NCBI GenBank assembly: GCA_049646585.1
Contig: JBARWC010000161.1
Location: forward strand, 1-14,301
Reading direction: 5' to 3'
DNA from: G025836975 sp049646585
GTDB taxonomy: Bacteria > Pseudomonadota > Gammaproteobacteria > Burkholderiales > Burkholderiaceae_B
Length of the DNA: 14,301 nt
The position numbers and the translations under genes are program-made. Below are positions 14,187 through 14,301 of this stretch, in pieces. Below the pieces are notes generated by a model that saw only the letters and a list, made by a program, of their open reading frames with translations, did no database searches and was not told the DNA's origin. Each line of letters starts with the position of its first letter. Position 1 is the first letter of the stretch.

Positions 14187-14301
14187 GTGGTGGGCTGGCC
14201 TGGGTTGGGCGGAGTTTGAGCGCGCCGCGTGGGCGGGCTGGATCGGGGGCGTAAGAGGGCGCGCGGGTCTGAGCACAAAATAAGCCCGGGGGGCTTATTT
14301 T
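14187..14301. repeat. 115-bp direct repeat of 13256-13370 (left half of foldback element), cut by window end
   Basis: Bases 14187-14301 match 13256-13370 at a constant offset of 931 with two mismatches (13308 C versus 14239 T; 13335 T versus 14266 G). The copy includes the complete AAAATAAGCCC/GGGCTTATTTT core stem at 14277-14301, and the window ends on its last base. Sequence before GTGGTGGG differs between copies, placing the element boundary near there. The two copies flank the ArsR-like remnant in the same orientation. Confidence 0.9.

Noticed and set aside
1..14301. tRNA or rRNA genes
   Set aside because: No cloverleaf with the T-loop GTTCRANNC context and no rRNA-like conserved blocks were seen in the intergenic regions.

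Overview
The window has high GC content and reads as a betaproteobacterial chromosome, most likely Burkholderiales and close to Alcaligenaceae (Bordetella, Achromobacter or Pusillimonas type). The reasons are the gene families (smg, gluQ and topB near each other, a TRAP transporter, an ArsR-type regulator with an FCRPCLDWSERRPH-like core) and the strong GC bias at third codon positions. No species can be named from the sequence alone.

Layout. Bases 1-1588 hold the 3' part of an acetolactate-synthase-type large subunit, whose start lies before the window. After a short intergenic region with a perfect 9-bp dyad around a possible -10 box comes a complete TRAP transporter operon on the plus strand: a periplasmic binding protein (1711-2691), a small membrane subunit (2709-3203) and a large membrane subunit (3258-4532). 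A GC-rich hairpin at 4578-4600 separates it from the convergent topB (4627-7335, minus), a type IA topoisomerase with two four-cysteine fingers and a histone-H1-like Lys/Ala/Thr tail. Divergent from topB is one very long membrane protein (7398-10037) that joins DUF2157, DUF4401-like and GDYXXLXY regions. It converges on gluQ (10072-10944, minus), which lies 17 bp downstream of smg (10962-11423, minus). Divergent from smg is a D-threonine / 3-hydroxy-D-aspartate aldolase-type PLP enzyme (11613-12779).

The last 1.5 kb (12780-14301) is different in character. It is poor in genes and rich in secondary structure. It holds a 125-nt imperfect palindrome (12931-13055) and a 225-bp foldback element (13253-13477) with an AAAATAAGCCC/GGGCTTATTTT core. 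It also holds an ArsR-family regulator (13507-14169, minus) whose N-terminal half of the DNA-binding domain has been replaced by degenerate 16-bp tandem repeats. Finally, the left half of the foldback element appears again as a 115-bp direct repeat (14187-14301) that runs to the last base of the window. This cluster is the most unusual part.

Working together: the three TRAP genes form one uptake system for an organic acid that cannot be identified from sequence. smg and gluQ are probably co-transcribed, with topB on the same strand beyond the inverted membrane gene. The acetolactate synthase has no regulatory subunit gene after it and may belong to an upstream operon. I did not find a convincing new multi-gene system. 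The best candidates for something undescribed are the foldback repeat elements and the fused membrane protein.
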